Shown piece by piece: positions 16,679 through 24,588 of a DNA stretch of 64,000 bases; positions within the stretch are counted from its first letter, which is position 1, and every line of letters starts with the position of its first letter. A program made the translations under genes and the position numbers. A model generated the notes under the pieces. The model did not search any database. It saw only the letters and a list, made by a program, of their open reading frames with translations, and was not told where the DNA came from. This DNA is from Pseudomonas gozinkensis (GTDB taxonomy: Bacteria; Pseudomonadota; Gammaproteobacteria; Pseudomonadales; Pseudomonadaceae): positions 2,444,501-2,508,500 of the forward strand of contig NZ_CP062253.1 in the NCBI RefSeq assembly GCF_014863585.1, read 5' to 3'.

Positions 16679-18055
16679 ATGTCGGTCCCTCTGCGTGCCG
16701 TTCAACTCAACGAAGCAAACGCATTCCTTAAGAAACATCCTGAGGTTTTGTACGTCGACCTTCTGATTGCAGACATGAACGGTGTGGTGCGCGGCAAGCG
16801 CATCGAGCGCACCAGTCTTCATAAGGTGTACGAAAAAGGCATCAACCTGCCGGCCTCGCTTTTCGCTCTCGACATCAATGGCTCCACGGTGGAAAGCACC
16901 GGTCTGGGCCTGGACATCGGCGACTCCGACCGTATCTGCTACCCGATCCCCGGCACCCTGAGCATCGAGCCTTGGCAGAAGCGTCCGACCGCTCAACTGC
17001 TGATGACCATGCACGAACTGGAAGGCGAGCCGTTCTTTGCCGACCCGCGTGAAGTGTTGGCCAACGTGGTGCGCAAGTTCGACGAACTGGGCCTGACCAT
17101 CTGCGCCGCGTTCGAACTCGAGTTCTACCTGATCGACCAGGACAACGTGAACGGCCGTCCGCAATCGCCGCGCTCGCCGGTTTCGGGCAAGCGTCCGGTG
17201 TCGACCCAGGTCTACCTGATCGACGACCTCGACGAATACGTCGACTGCCTGCAAGACATCCTCGAAGGCGCGAAAGAGCAGGGCATTCCTGCCGACGCCA
17301 TCGTCAAGGAAAGCGCCCCGGCGCAGTTCGAAGTCAACCTGCACCACGTCTCCGACCCGATCAAGGCGTGCGACTACGCCGTCCTGCTCAAGCGTCTGGT
17401 GAAAAACATCGCCTACGACCACGAAATGGACACCACCTTCATGGCCAAGCCGTATCCGGGCCAGGCGGGCAACGGTCTGCACGTGCACATTTCGATTCTG
17501 GATAAAGAAGGCAACAACATCTTCGCCAGCGAGGATCCCGAGCAGAACGCCGCGCTGCGCCACGCGATCGGCGGTGTGCTGGAGACCCTGCCTGCGCAAA
17601 TGGCTTTCCTGTGCCCGAACGTCAACTCGTACCGCCGATTCGGCGCGCAGTTCTACGTGCCGAACTCGCCGAGCTGGGGCATCGACAACCGTACCGTGGC
17701 CGTCCGCGTGCCGACCGGTTCGCCGGATGCCGTGCGCATCGAGCACCGTGTCGCCGGTGCCGACGCCAACCCGTACCTGCTGATGGCTTCCGTGCTGGCC
17801 GGCATCCACCACGGCCTGACCAACGAAATCGAGCCGGGCGCCCCGGTCGAAGGCAACAGCTACGAGCAGAACGAACAGAGCCTGCCGAACAACCTGCGCG
17901 ATGCCCTGCGTGAGCTGGACGACAGCGAAGTCATGGCCCGCTACATCGACCCGATGTACATCGACGTGTTCGTCGCGTGCAAGGAAAGCGAGCTGGCCGA
18001 GTTCGAAAACTCGATCTCTGACCTTGAGTACAACTGGTATCTGCATACCGTCTGA
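16679..18055 (+). CDS. spuB: Gamma-glutamylputrescine synthetase (glutamine synthetase family)
   Basis: A 458-residue enzyme of the type III-like glutamine synthetase group that ligates glutamate to putrescine or related amines with ATP. Seen: the N-terminal beta-grasp region (VDLLIADMNGVVRGKRI), metal-binding Glu in AAFELEFYLID, the ATP-site GNGLHVHISI, NSYRRFGAQFYVP and the C-terminal RIEHRVAGADANPYL, all typical of PuuA/SpuB. The ATG at 16679 has AGGTG just upstream. Context with the hydrolase, dehydrogenase and oxidase supports the polyamine role over ordinary nitrogen assimilation. Confidence 0.93.
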   Translation: MSVPLRAVQLNEANAFLKKHPEVLYVDLLIADMNGVVRGKRIERTSLHKVYEKGINLPASLFALDINGSTVESTGLGLDIGDSDRICYPIPGTLSIEPWQKRPTAQLLMTMHELEGEPFFADPREVLANVVRKFDELGLTICAAFELEFYLIDQDNVNGRPQSPRSPVSGKRPVSTQVYLIDDLDEYVDCLQDILEGAKEQGIPADAIVKESAPAQFEVNLHHVSDPIKACDYAVLLKRLVKNIAYDHEMDTTFMAKPYPGQAGNGLHVHISILDKEGNNIFASEDPEQNAALRHAIGGVLETLPAQMAFLCPNVNSYRRFGAQFYVPNSPSWGIDNRTVAVRVPTGSPDAVRIEHRVAGADANPYLLMASVLAGIHHGLTNEIEPGAPVEGNSYEQNEQSLPNNLRDALRELDDSEVMARYIDPMYIDVFVACKESELAEFENSISDLEYNWYLHTV

Positions 18056-18087
18056 CGCTCGAGCACGATCTCGCTAACACCGCAAAA

Positions 18088-18211
18088 CCTGTGGGAGCGA
18101 CGGTGCGACGATTCGACTTGCCCGCGAAGAGGCCATCACCTTCAACATTGAAGGTGACTGACCCACCGTATTCGCGAGCAAGTCGAATCGTCGCACCGTC
18201 GCCCCCACAGG
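18088..18211. repeat. REP-type palindromic pair, long-head variant
   Basis: Two inverted arms, each with GTGGGAGCGACGGTGCGACG or its complement and ATTCGACTTG, flank about 40 bases. They match the local REP family at the outer GTGGGAGC and inner TCGCGA ends but carry an enlarged head with GGTGCGACGATTCGACTTG. Lies between spuB and the dehydrogenase gene. Confidence 0.8.
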
Positions 18212-18248
18212 GATATCGGTCACTAATTCTTATGTGTGAGTCACCCCC

Positions 18249-19739
18249 ATGACCATGACCCGCAACGACTGGGAACAACGCTTCCAGTCCCTGACCCTCG
18301 AATCCCGCGCCTTCATCAACGGCGAATACCGCCCGGCCATCAGTGGCGAAACCTTCGAATGCCTGAGCCCCGTCGACGGCCGTTTCCTGGCCTCCGTCGC
18401 CAGCACCGATGAAGCCGATGCCAACCTCGCCGTCGAAGCCGCGCGCCAATCCTTCAACTCCGGCGTGTGGGCCAACAAGGCCCCGGCCGAGCGCAAGCGC
18501 ATCCTGATTCGCTTCGCCGACCTGATCCTGCAACACCAGGAAGAACTGGCGCTGCTCGAAACCCTCGACATGGGCAAACCGATCAGCGACTCGATGAGCA
18601 TCGACATCCCGGCGACCGCCAACGCGATCCGCTGGAGCGCCGAAGCCATCGACAAGATCTACGACGAAGTCGCCGCCACCCCGCACGACCAACTCGGCCT
18701 GGTGACTCGCGAGCCATCCGGTGTGGTTGCGGCCATCGTGCCGTGGAACTTCCCGCTGATCATGGCCAGCTGGAAATTCGCCCCGGCATTGGCGGCAGGT
18801 AACTCGTTCATCCTCAAACCTTCGGAAAAATCCCCGCTGACCGCGATCCGCATCGCGCAACTGGCGCTGGATGCCGGTATTCCGAAAGGCGTGTTCAACG
18901 TCTTGCCAGGCTTCGGCCACACCGTCGGCAAGGCGCTGGCGCTGCACATGGACGTCGACGTGCTGGCCTTCACCGGCTCCACCGCGATTGCCAAGCAACT
19001 GATGATTTATGCCGGCCAAAGCAACATGAAACGCGTCTGGCTCGAAGCAGGGGGCAAGAGCCCGAACGTGGTGTTTGCCGACGCACCGGACTTGCGTGCG
19101 GCAGCACAAGCGGCGGCCGGCGCCATTGCGTTCAACCAGGGCGAAGTCTGCACCGCCGGCTCGCGCCTGCTGGTGGAGCGTTCGATCCGCGAGCAATTCA
19201 TCCCGCTGCTGGTGGAAGCGCTGCAAGCATGGAAACCGGGTCACGCCCTGGATCCGGCGACCACCGTCGGCGCCGTGGTCGATCAGCGTCAACTGGACAA
19301 CGTGCTGCGCTACATCAGCATCGGCCGCGAGCAGGGCGCCGAGCTGATCGCCGGCGGCCGACGCACCCTCGAAGAAACCGGCGGCACCTACATCGAGCCG
19401 ACGATTTTCGACGGCGTGACCAACGCCATGACCATCGCCAAGGAAGAAATCTTCGGCCCGGTGCTGTCGCTGATCACCTTCGACACCGTTGAAGAAGCGC
19501 TGCACATCGCCAACGACAGCATCTTCGGCCTCGCCGCCGGGGTCTGGACCAGCAACCTGAGCAAGGCCCACACCTTCGCCCGTGGTCTGCGCGCCGGCAG
19601 CGTGTGGGTCAACCAGTACGACGGCGGCGACATGACCGCGCCGTTCGGTGGCTTCAAACAGTCGGGCAACGGTCGCGACAAATCGCTGCACGCGTTCGAC
19701 AAGTACACCGAGCTGAAAGCGACCTGGATCAAGCTCTGA
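18249..19739 (+). CDS. puuC: Gamma-glutamyl-gamma-aminobutyraldehyde dehydrogenase (PuuC type)
   Basis: A 496-residue NAD(P)-dependent aldehyde dehydrogenase. Active-site residues are all present: Asn167 in VPWNFPL, Glu266 in WLEAGGKSPN and the nucleophile Cys301 in NQGEVCTAGSR. The length and the N-terminal segment (ESRAFINGEYRPAISGETFE) match PuuC/KauB, which oxidise gamma-Glu-aminobutyraldehyde and other amino-aldehydes. It lies between the synthetase and oxidase genes of the same route. Broader aldehyde use is likely, as known for KauB. Confidence 0.92.
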   Translation: MTMTRNDWEQRFQSLTLESRAFINGEYRPAISGETFECLSPVDGRFLASVASTDEADANLAVEAARQSFNSGVWANKAPAERKRILIRFADLILQHQEELALLETLDMGKPISDSMSIDIPATANAIRWSAEAIDKIYDEVAATPHDQLGLVTREPSGVVAAIVPWNFPLIMASWKFAPALAAGNSFILKPSEKSPLTAIRIAQLALDAGIPKGVFNVLPGFGHTVGKALALHMDVDVLAFTGSTAIAKQLMIYAGQSNMKRVWLEAGGKSPNVVFADAPDLRAAAQAAAGAIAFNQGEVCTAGSRLLVERSIREQFIPLLVEALQAWKPGHALDPATTVGAVVDQRQLDNVLRYISIGREQGAELIAGGRRTLEETGGTYIEPTIFDGVTNAMTIAKEEIFGPVLSLITFDTVEEALHIANDSIFGLAAGVWTSNLSKAHTFARGLRAGSVWVNQYDGGDMTAPFGGFKQSGNGRDKSLHAFDKYTELKATWIKL

Positions 19740-19791
19740 CTCTTTTACAGCGGTGGTCGCCTGCAACCGGCGACCCTCGGAGAATAAAAAA

Positions 19792-21075
19792 ATGAAACAA
19801 CAACACGTGAACAGCTACTACGCCGCCACCCGCAACGAAGTGATCGATTTCCCGATCCTCGAAGAGTCGGTGGAGTGCGATGTCTGCATCATCGGCGCCG
19901 GCTACACCGGCCTGTCCTCGGCGCTGTTCCTGAGCGAAGCCGGCTACAAGGTGACGGTGCTGGAAGCGGCGAAAGTCGGCTACGGCGCCAGCGGTCGCAA
20001 CGGCGGTCAGCTGGTCAACTCCTACAGCCGCGACGTCGATGTGATCGAAGAACGCTACGGCGACAAGACCGCCGAAATCCTCGGCAGCATGATCTTCGAA
20101 GGCGCCGACATCATCCGTTCGCGCATCAAGGAATACGACATCAAATGCGACTACCGCCCGGGCGGCATTTTCGCAGCGATGAACAACAAACAGCTCAAGG
20201 GACTCGCCGAACAAAAGCGTAGCTGGGAACGTTACGGCAATAAAAACCTGAAGATGCTCGACGCTGCGGACATCCGCCGCGAAGTCGGTTCCGACGCCTA
20301 CGTCGGTGGTCTGCTGGACATGCAGGGCGGCCACATCCACCCGCTGAACCTGGCCCTCGGTGAAGCCGCGGCCATCGTGCGTCTGGGCGGCAAGATCTAC
20401 GAGCAGTCCGCTGCGGTGGAAATCAAATACGGCGAGCCCAACGTCGTGCGCACCGCCAAAGGCCAGGTCCGCGCCAAGTACCTGCTGATCGCCGGCAACG
20501 CCTACCTGCCGCAAGGTCTCGACAACCGTGTGACGGCCAAGAGCATGCCGTGCGGTTCGCAGATCTGCGTCACCGAACCGTTGACCGAAAAACAGGCCCG
20601 CAGCCTGATCACCAACAACTACTGCGTCGAAGACTGCAACTACCTGCTCGACTACTACCGCCTCACCGCCGACAACCGTCTGCTCTACGGCGGCGGCGTG
20701 GTCTACGGCGCCCGTGAACCGGACGACATCGAAACCTTGATCCGCCCGAAGATCCTCAAGACCTTCCCGCAGCTCAAGGACGTGAAAATCGACTACCGCT
20801 GGACCGGCAACTTCCTGCTGACCATGTCACGCATGCCGCAATTCGGCCGCATCGAGAAAAACGCCTACTACATGCAGGGCTACAGCGGCCACGGCGTCAC
20901 CTGCTCGCACCTGGCCGGCAAACTGATCTCGGAAATGATCCGCGGCGACGCCGAACGCTTCGACGCCTTCGCCTCCCTGCCACACATGCCGATGCTCGGC
21001 GGCCGCACCTTCTCCGCGCCACTGACCGCCCTCGGCGCCGTGTACTACTCGCTGCGCGACCGTTTCGGCATCTGA
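19792..21075 (+). CDS. puuB: Gamma-glutamylputrescine oxidase (FAD-dependent, PuuB type)
   Basis: A 427-residue DAO-family flavoprotein that oxidises the free amine of gamma-glutamylputrescine to an aldehyde with release of ammonia and hydrogen peroxide. The dinucleotide fold CIIGAGYTGLSSALFLSEAG is near residue 29, followed by GASGRNGGQ, typical for PuuB/OrdL. The N-terminal HVNSYYAATRN is also a PuuB mark. The ATG at 19792 has CGGAGAA upstream; the open frame before it is intergenic. A second gene of exactly the same length is at 36111-37394. Confidence 0.92.
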   Translation: MKQQHVNSYYAATRNEVIDFPILEESVECDVCIIGAGYTGLSSALFLSEAGYKVTVLEAAKVGYGASGRNGGQLVNSYSRDVDVIEERYGDKTAEILGSMIFEGADIIRSRIKEYDIKCDYRPGGIFAAMNNKQLKGLAEQKRSWERYGNKNLKMLDAADIRREVGSDAYVGGLLDMQGGHIHPLNLALGEAAAIVRLGGKIYEQSAAVEIKYGEPNVVRTAKGQVRAKYLLIAGNAYLPQGLDNRVTAKSMPCGSQICVTEPLTEKQARSLITNNYCVEDCNYLLDYYRLTADNRLLYGGGVVYGAREPDDIETLIRPKILKTFPQLKDVKIDYRWTGNFLLTMSRMPQFGRIEKNAYYMQGYSGHGVTCSHLAGKLISEMIRGDAERFDAFASLPHMPMLGGRTFSAPLTALGAVYYSLRDRFGI

Positions 21076-21087
21076 TTTACCTCGCCG

Positions 21088-21118
21088 GCGGCGCCCCGCA
21101 CAGGCGCCGCCGGTTTTT
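21088..21118 (+). terminator. Intrinsic terminator after puuB
   Basis: GCCGGCGGCGCC pairs with GGCGCCGCCGG, followed by TTTTTT. It is about 15 bases past the puuB stop and is a textbook rho-independent terminator for the puuC-puuB transcript. Confidence 0.9.
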
Positions 21119-21142
21119 TCACATGACCGGCAACACCACAAA

Positions 21143-21235
21143 CCCTGTGGGAGCGAGCTTGCTCGCGAAAGCGGCCTATCAGCAAAAGGGATGTTGAATG
21201 TGCAGCCCATTCGCGAGCAAGCTCGCTCCCACAGG
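21143..21235. repeat. REP-type palindromic pair
   Basis: CTGTGGGAGCGAGCTTGCTC at the left and GAGCAAGCTCGCTCCCACAG at the right, about 40 bases apart. This is the canonical GTGGGAGCGAGCTTGCTCGC form, matching those at 37428 and 48947. Confidence 0.9.
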
Positions 21236-21434
21236 TCTTGTGTCTGACCCGCAATTACCCCCAGCAGGCTCTTTTCACCCACCGTCCATCGAACCTGCTG
21301 AGCAACGCCAACAAACGTGATTTAATAGCCGCCTTTCACGGTTCCGGGACACGGGAGCAACGTGATCCGCGCGACCTGCGCGGCACCCGCCACCCACCCC
21401 CATCGCCCTTAAGTCGTTCTCACATAAGGCTGTC

Positions 21435-21983
21435 ATGGATACGGGTTCTCGACTCAAACTAGTACGCGAAAGCTACAAACTCTCCCAGCGCGAGCTGGCC
21501 CGGCGTAGCGGCGTGACCAATGCCACCATCTCCCTGATCGAACAGAATCGTGTCAGTCCCTCCGTCAGCTCACTGAAAAAGCTGCTCGAAGGCATCCCGA
21601 TGTCCCTGGCCGACTTCTTCACCTTCGACCAGCCCCCGCGCGAACACCAATACGTCTTCCGCGCCAACGAACAACCCGACCTCGGCCGCCACGGCCTGCG
21701 CCTGCTCCTGATCGGCGCCTCGGTCCCCAGCCGCCAGATGCGCTTGCTGCGCGAGCAATACGCGCCGGGTGCGAGTTCCGGGGAAGAGCCGATTGTTCAC
21801 GCGGAAGGTGAGGAGTGCGGGTTGGTGACCCGTGGCACGGTCGAGTTGACGGTGGATGGGCAGGTGAGCGTGTTGAGTGCGGGGGATGGGTATTACTTTC
21901 CGACGACGCTGCCGCACAAGTTCCGGAATATCGGGGCGGATGAGGCGGAGATTATTAGTGCGAATACGCCGGCGAATTTTTGA
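21435..21983 (+). CDS. puuR: XRE-family regulator with cupin sensor domain (PuuR-like)
   Basis: A 182-residue regulator. Residues about 5-60 form a HTH_3 (Cro/CI) domain (LSQRELARRSGVTNATISLIE), and residues about 105-175 a small cupin barrel (EECGLVTRGTVELTVDGQ, then GDGYYFPTTLPHKFRN). This is the architecture of E. coli PuuR, which represses the puu genes and is released by putrescine. Its place directly after puuB supports the same job here. Operators were not identified. Confidence 0.88.
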   Translation: MDTGSRLKLVRESYKLSQRELARRSGVTNATISLIEQNRVSPSVSSLKKLLEGIPMSLADFFTFDQPPREHQYVFRANEQPDLGRHGLRLLLIGASVPSRQMRLLREQYAPGASSGEEPIVHAEGEECGLVTRGTVELTVDGQVSVLSAGDGYYFPTTLPHKFRNIGADEAEIISANTPANF

Positions 21984-22098
21984 TTATTCGATGCCCGTTA
22001 CGAGAATTAAGTTGTGGCTGGCTATATTGTAATTCGGGTCCCTATGTCAGGGTAAGGCTTTGATTTTTTTAAGTCAGCCATGTTTTTATGCTATTAAA

Positions 22099-22127
22099 AA
22101 GAAACCGCAGAAGTGCGGTTTCTCTTT
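22099..22127. terminator. Stem-loop terminator with A and T runs
   Basis: AGAAACCGCA, loop GAAG, TGCGGTTTCT, preceded by an A-run and followed by CTTTAAT, so it can work in both directions between the convergent puuR gene and the small exported-peptide gene. Confidence 0.8.
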
Positions 22128-22147
22128 AATTATCTGTAAGTCGAATG

Positions 22148-22333
22148 TTATTTCTTAGTACATTGTCCGTTGATTTTATCCTTTTCTGTACAATCTTCAG
22201 CATAGATGGCTTTTTGTCCTCCTACAGTAGGAGTGGCTTTTGCATAGCTAGCCATCGATAGGCCTGCATAGCTCATGCCACTAATGACAATAAACAATGC
22301 GGGCAGGAGGGTCGATTTTCGTTTGATGTTCAT
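22148..22333 (-). CDS. Small exported peptide, 61 residues
   Basis: A 61-residue product with a basic start (MNIKRK), a hydrophobic core (LLPALFIVISG) and small residues before SMASYA, hence a secretory signal. The mature part of about 35 residues has two cysteines (EDCTEKDKINGQCTKK) that could form a disulfide. The Shine-Dalgarno AGGGAC is modest. Base composition is clearly more AT-rich than the neighbours, which suggests an acquired gene. No family recognised. Confidence 0.6.
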   Translation of the reverse strand: MNIKRKSTLLPALFIVISGMSYAGLSMASYAKATPTVGGQKAIYAEDCTEKDKINGQCTKK

Positions 22334-22595
22334 GGTAAGTCCCTTTGCTTCGATATTTATGGTTGTGTATACCGTTAAGCGAGATGTGGAAGTCACTCGC
22401 CAAGATAGACTCGTCTAAAAGACGCAACGTGCCACCTGTTAGAACTGGCAGGTTTTTAGAGTTGTTTGTAATGGTTGGGCGGGTTTTAAGATTTCAATTT
22501 TAATTTAATGAGTACTGTCCAGCGGTGAAATTGCTTTCAGAAAAGGCAGAAAAGGTGACAGATCTATTTGTGTGAATCTGTCACCTTCAAATGTT

Positions 22596-22883
22596 CTACC
22601 CAGGAACATCAACCCCTCGTTGCTCTATAACTCGGAACACATCACTTACGTCTTGCACCATGAGTCTGGCGATGGTGGTGACGGTGTTGATGTCATGCTC
22701 GGCGTGATCGGGGAGGTGGATGCAGGTCATCAGATCCAGGTATTTGAGAACTGCGTTGAGACGCTCACTGGCACATGCATGCAGGTCGCGCAATGGCGCG
22801 TCGGCATCAATGAACATGACGGGCAGGTCAGTGGCGGGGTGGGACATGTTCGCGTATCTGCGGAGCGGTTTATCCGTTGGCAT
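22596..22883 (-). CDS. DUF3077-like small protein behind a structured leader
   Basis: A 95-residue acidic cytosolic protein of unknown function. The layout, a short N-terminal tail, a strand with FIDADAPLRDLHACASERLNAV and then two long helices (NTVTTIARLMVQDVSDVFRVIEQ), resembles the small DUF3077/DUF6124 proteins that are numerous in Pseudomonas, including the one at 62534. The ATG at 22883 has GAGGAA nine bases upstream. That GAGGAA is part of a 12-base segment repeated as an exact complement inside the leader. No partner genes adjoin it, so it stands as a single-gene unit. Confidence 0.7.
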   Translation of the reverse strand: MPTDKPLRRYANMSHPATDLPVMFIDADAPLRDLHACASERLNAVLKYLDLMTCIHLPDHAEHDINTVTTIARLMVQDVSDVFRVIEQRGVDVPG

Positions 22884-23062
22884 AAGTAAAGCTTCCTCGT
22901 ATCCGTGAGAAGAGCTACTGCCGCTCGCTGCGAGTCGAAGGGTGGTAGCCATGTGCGGGTTCGCAGACCGAGGATACGAGGAACCCGGCAGACCCGAAGA
23001 TCTCCCACACACAGCCACCATTGCGCGGTTGTCGGACGCTATTGCGACCGCCACCGTTTTTG
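22884..23062 (-). promoter_or_regulatory. Structured 5' leader with loop complementary to the Shine-Dalgarno region (copy A)
   Basis: Read on the minus strand. A long stem joins GGTGGCTGTGTGTGGG (23004-23019) to CCCGCACATGGCTACCACC (22941-22959). Inside are a UUCG-capped hairpin (AGATC-TTCG-GGTCT, 22990-23003) and a second hairpin CCG...CGG whose loop contains TTCCTCGTATCC (22972-22983). This 12-mer is the exact complement of GGATACGAGGAA at 22893-22904, which includes the Shine-Dalgarno sequence. Pairing of loop and ribosome binding site would form a pseudoknot and block translation. A related leader is at 62379-62533. Confidence 0.75.
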
Positions 23063-23485
23063 GGGGCGTCAGGTTACTACACGTATCGTCAGGGCTGCGA
23101 AACCCTATCGCCAAATTCGTTCAGCGACAGACCCACTCTAGGCACGGATCCCCACCATCGCAATCAGCCTGTAGGACGCAAAATCACCACGTCTGGCCAG
23201 AGAGATCACTCTCGTTCGGCGGCGCAACCGGCGTAAATCAAGGGCTACGGAGTAACAGGGGAAAACGACTTGCCAGATTTCGGCCCGCTTCGCAGCCCCG
23301 CAAGAACAAGTACCCTCACTACGTAGAGTAATTTCCTACAGCGTTTTCAGATCAAAAAAACCATCACACATTCCACCCCCCGGAACTTTCCTCAAAACCG
23401 ATGTCAATTTGATGGCGTGTCGCGACGCTCATTCATCGGCTCAAGCAGTGCCAGGCTGGTTCCTGGTCAACCATGGAAGTGTGTG
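23063..23485. other. Unassigned stretch upstream of the Cys-rich repeat genes
   Basis: About 420 bases. The left part should contain the promoter of the leftward leader; the right part the promoter of the Cys-rich gene. The 40 bases before that gene (AGTGCCAGGCTGGTTCC onward) recur in front of its tandem paralog at 23936, showing the duplication included the upstream region. No gene is supported between. Confidence 0.4.
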
Positions 23486-23911
23486 ATGAGACTATTACTC
23501 GCAATGTTGTTGATGTTCAGCGGCTACAGCTTTGCCAGTTGCGGCAACATTGATGACCACGATCAGCGTGCCTATTGCAATGCGAGGGAGAGCGGCAGCA
23601 GTTGCGGCAATATCGATAATCACGATTTGCGGGCGGCGTGTAACGCGGAGCAGGGCGGCAGTTCCTGCGGCAACATTGACGACCATGACCAGCGCGCCTA
23701 CTGCAACGCCAAACAGAGCGGCAGCAGTTGCGGCAACATCGATGATCATGACCTGCGTGCTCGGTGCAACGCGGAGCAGGGTGGCAGTTCCTGCGGCAAC
23801 ATCGATGACCATGACCAGCGTGCCTACTGCAATGCCACCACGGGCGGCAGTAGTTGCGGAAACATCGACAATCATGATTTGCGTACGCGGTGTGAGGCCA
23901 TGAAGCGCTGA
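23486..23911 (+). CDS. Exported Cys-rich repeat protein, copy 1
   Basis: A 141-residue protein: a 17-residue signal peptide (MRLLLAMLLMFSGYSFA), then six tandem repeats of 21 residues filling the entire mature chain (18-141). The repeat consensus is SCGNIDxHDxRAxCNAxxxGS. Odd and even repeats alternate (DDHDQRAYC against DNHDLRAxC), so the DNA grew by a 126-base double unit. Twelve cysteines, paired C-x11-C, suggest one disulfide or one metal site per repeat. GGAAG precedes the ATG at 23486. No known family recognised; location is periplasmic or extracellular. Confidence 0.8.
   Translation: MRLLLAMLLMFSGYSFASCGNIDDHDQRAYCNARESGSSCGNIDNHDLRAACNAEQGGSSCGNIDDHDQRAYCNAKQSGSSCGNIDDHDLRARCNAEQGGSSCGNIDDHDQRAYCNATTGGSSCGNIDNHDLRTRCEAMKR
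23537..23908 (+). repeat. Coding tandem repeat, 63-base unit, six copies
   Basis: Six in-frame 63-base units (the last shortened by six bases), nearly identical between alternate copies. High identity at synonymous positions indicates recent expansion or gene conversion, and copy number is likely to vary between strains. Confidence 0.85.
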
Positions 23912-23973
23912 TCTGGTTTTGATTGCTTTACTCAGTGCCAGGCTGTTTCCCGGCAAGCTCAAGGATGTGTGAG

Positions 23974-24387
23974 ATGAAACTGATTCTTGCGATGTTGTTG
24001 CTGTTCAGCGGTTACGTTTCCGCCAGTTGTGCCAGCATCACTGACCCAGACAAACGCAATTATTGCCAGGCCATGGAGGAAGGCAGCAGCTGTTATTCCA
24101 TCGACAATTACGATTTGCGCATGGCCTGCCAAGCGGAGAAGGGCGGTTCATGCGCTGGTATCGAGGATCGTGACCAGCGCGCCTATTGCGACGCCAGGAA
24201 GGGCAGTAGTTGTGCCTCGATCGATAATTACGATCTGCGCACCGCTTGCGAAGGGGAGAAAGGCGGTTCATGCGCGAGTATCCAGGATCGTGACAAACGC
24301 TCCTTCTGTGAGGCGAAGCAGGGCAGTAGCTGTGCGAGCATCGGCGATGGGGATCTGCGCAACCAGTGTGAAGCCATGAAACGCTGA
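23974..24387 (+). CDS. Exported Cys-rich repeat protein, copy 2
   Basis: A 137-residue tandem paralog of the gene just upstream, with the same signal peptide type (MKLILAMLLLFSGYVSA) and the same C-terminus (CEAMKR). Six repeats of 20-21 residues follow the pattern SCxSIxDxDxRxxCxAxxG, again alternating KRxxC/QRxxC with DLRxxC forms. The repeats are more diverged than in copy 1, so this copy is older or under less gene conversion. AAGGA lies just upstream of the ATG. A strong terminator follows, so both genes probably form one transcript. Confidence 0.8.
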   Translation: MKLILAMLLLFSGYVSASCASITDPDKRNYCQAMEEGSSCYSIDNYDLRMACQAEKGGSCAGIEDRDQRAYCDARKGSSCASIDNYDLRTACEGEKGGSCASIQDRDKRSFCEAKQGSSCASIGDGDLRNQCEAMKR

Positions 24388-24410
24388 TCCATCGGCCTCA
24401 TTCCAAACGC

Positions 24411-24440
24411 AAAAAGGGACACCCAACGGTGTCCCTTTTT
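24411..24440. terminator. Intrinsic terminator after the Cys-rich pair
   Basis: AAAAAGGGACACC, loop CAAC, GGTGTCCCTTTTT. A perfect stem with T-run on the plus side and A-run on the other side, ending the transcript of the two repeat-protein genes. Confidence 0.9.
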
Positions 24441-24588
24441 TGTGGGCGACTGAAACGAAATTCCCGGACTGCCCAGTCAAACTTTTCACTTGCCACGCCC
24501 CGGCTCATCGCCAAAGGTTCCCCCCATCGGCACCACGTCGTAGACTGCGAAACAAGTTGTAACGCCTCTCCCACGGACGGAACCGCGC

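Larger units (their letters stand above)
21076..21434. other. Intergenic stretch: terminator, REP pair, regulator promoter
   Basis: Nearly 360 bases. After the terminator and the REP pair (21143-21235), the last 190 bases lead to the XRE-cupin regulator gene. They hold a small hairpin (CCGCGC, loop GACCT, GCGCGG, 21367-21383) in the expected leader, and GATTTAATAG near 21319 might contain a -10 element. No gene seen. Confidence 0.4.

Noticed and set aside
16664..18046. A 460-codon frame antisense to spuB
   Set aside because: Complete mirror of the synthetase gene with no domain signature of its own.
17931..19766. A 611-codon frame antisense to the aldehyde dehydrogenase
   Set aside because: The dehydrogenase is complete with catalytic residues; the antisense frame crosses a REP element and has low-complexity composition.
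22942..23331. A 129-codon plus-strand frame overlapping leader copy A
   Set aside because: It runs antisense through the structured leader and has no ribosome site or similarity I recognise.
24411..24440. A small regulatory RNA ending at this terminator
   Set aside because: The stem-loop is placed as expected for the Cys-rich gene pair, and no separate promoter is visible.
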